DNA of 16,700 nucleotides from an uncultured Eubacteriales bacterium (GTDB lineage Bacteria; Bacillota; Clostridia; Lachnospirales; Bianqueaceae): NCBI GenBank assembly GCA_902493345.1, contig CABUPM010000054.1:1-16700 (forward strand), in the 5' to 3' direction. Each line of letters starts with the position of its first letter. Position 1 is the first letter of the stretch. Both the position numbers and the translations under genes were made by a program. The notes beneath the pieces are model-generated. The model saw nothing but the letters and a program-made list of their open reading frames with translations. It was not told the DNA's origin and searched no databases. Positions 15,966 through 16,700 of this stretch are shown piece by piece.

Positions 15966-15999
15966 CACTCTGTTATTTGACAGAGTGCTTTTTCTTTTT
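15966..15999 (+). terminator. Second plus-strand terminator, overlapping the end of the surface-protein gene
   Basis: CACTCTGT (15966-15973) pairs with ACAGAGTG (15980-15987) around a six-base loop and is followed by CTTTTTCTTTTT. It lies over the last codons and the stop of the minus-strand surface-protein frame, so it would stop plus-strand transcripts from entering that gene. The T-rich tract is also the antisense of that gene's poly-Lys codons, so part of the match may be coincidental. Confidence 0.5.
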
Positions 16000-16700
16000 G
16001 CTGACAATCGTTATACCTATAACAGTACCTCTGCTGATAAACAGCAATACGATCCACAGCATAAGGTTGCTGTTATCACCGGTCTGAGGAGACTCCGGAT
16101 CCTCCTGATTCGGTTTATCCGGCGTGGTATTGCCTCCGCTCTGGGCCGCCTTGATCTCAAACTCTGTGCTGCACTCGCCGTCGTTATAGACAACAGTAAG
16201 GGTGTGCTTGCCGACCGAGAGCGTATCAAGGTAATCTTTTTTCAATGTGATGACAGTAGATCCTGACACGGCAGTGTATTTATTCGCGTCGACGAGCGTG
16301 CCGTCAACCTTAACGCCGGTAAACCTGGAGAAATCGCCGTTTGCTACGAACTTCAGAGTACTGTCGCTGTTTTGCGTCCAAGAGGCGTTTGCGCCCTCGG
16401 TGATTTTATATTCGGGTGTTGCTCCGGATGCCTGCGGCGTCATGTTAAGATCGGTGAGAACCCACATAGTACCGTCAGAACCGTCGCTCATATCGCCTTC
16501 ATAACGCTTATAACTTACAAATTCACCGTTGATTTTCAGCTTCGTGTCGGGCCCAAATACATACGCAGAAAGCCAAGCCAATTTGAAATTCCGAAATAAC
16601 AGATTTATTGTTGGTTTTTTGCAGATATCGTATGGAATTCTGTTGACCGCAGAGGTCAAAAAATATAGATGTCTGTGTGTCTGCGCAAAGACAGCCTTTG
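15973..16700 (-). CDS. Sortase-anchored surface protein, C-terminal part (partial, possibly a remnant)
   Basis: The frame is open from the right window edge to TAA at 15975-15973. The visible C-terminus has an SPQTG sorting signal (38 residues from the end), a hydrophobic span (LMLWIVLLFIS...VIGITIV) and a KKKK tail, so the protein would be linked to the cell wall by sortase. Upstream is an extracellular beta-type module (YKITEGANASWTQNS...STEFEIK, about 88 aa) of the kind placed before LPxTG-like anchors in gut Clostridia. The only start within the window, a TTG at 16659, has no ribosome binding site. Upstream of about 16570 the translation (NRIPYDICKKPTINLLFRNF) does not look like a surface protein. 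The gene may continue outside the window, or be a tail fused to unrelated DNA by deletion or frameshift. Ligand or substrate unknown. Confidence 0.65.
   Translation of the reverse strand, partial: KAVFAQTHRHLYFLTSAVNRIPYDICKKPTINLLFRNFKLAWLSAYVFGPDTKLKINGEFVSYKRYEGDMSDGSDGTMWVLTDLNMTPQASGATPEYKITEGANASWTQNSDSTLKFVANGDFSRFTGVKVDGTLVDANKYTAVSGSTVITLKKDYLDTLSVGKHTLTVVYNDGECSTEFEIKAAQSGGNTTPDKPNQEDPESPQTGDNSNLMLWIVLLFISRGTVIGITIVSKKKKHSVK

Overview
The window comes from a moderately GC-rich Gram-positive anaerobe of the class Clostridia, most likely a gut Lachnospiraceae/Oscillospiraceae-type bacterium. This rests on strong AGGAGG ribosome binding sites, consensus sigma-A type promoters, a class III glutamine synthetase, a bacterial NADPH-type glutamate synthase pair, and a surface-protein tail with an SPQTG sorting signal. 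The lineage is inferred from gene content and style; no rRNA or other marker is present.

Layout. (1) 1-1631: a probable divergent promoter for a gene off the left edge, then glmM (phosphoglucosamine mutase, peptidoglycan precursor supply) with its own promoter. (2) 1632-1842: a convergent zone with two strong hairpins, both with their T-runs on the minus strand. (3) 7092-1843, minus strand: an AraC-type regulator followed by four tightly packed genes. These are three different Gfo/Idh/MocA oxidoreductases and one PmoA-like/DUF6807 protein. The four structural genes are joined by stop/start overlaps or by a Shine-Dalgarno sequence overlapping the preceding stop codon, and have a candidate promoter just after the regulator. 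They look like an inducible sugar or polyol oxidation module of unknown substrate. (4) 7093-7429: a two-way regulatory region. It holds the araC promoter, a perfect 13-bp-arm palindrome, a full-consensus promoter (TTGACA-17-TATAAT) and, beginning only about 13 nt after the predicted transcription start, a strong intrinsic terminator ahead of the glutamine synthetase gene. (5) 7430-15661: glnA (type III), gltB and gltD, the complete GS-GOGAT ammonium assimilation pathway in one direction, with a second terminator-like hairpin between glnA and gltB. (6) 15662-16700: a less orderly region with a 50-bp imperfect palindrome that resembles two abutted IS3-like ends, a short orphan reading-frame fragment, two plus-strand terminators, and the C-terminal part of a sortase-anchored surface protein running off the right edge.

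How the genes work together: glutamine synthetase makes glutamine from glutamate and ammonium, and GltBD returns two glutamates from glutamine and 2-oxoglutarate. The leader hairpin and the intergenic hairpin suggest that read-through, not only initiation, sets the output of this operon. The oxidoreductase cluster is a separate, opposite-strand unit whose AraC-type regulator probably senses its substrate. The most interesting items are the glnA leader attenuator with its adjacent palindrome, the transporter-less three-dehydrogenase + DUF6807 cluster (including one member without a normal nucleotide-binding glycine motif), and the 50-bp palindrome after gltD.
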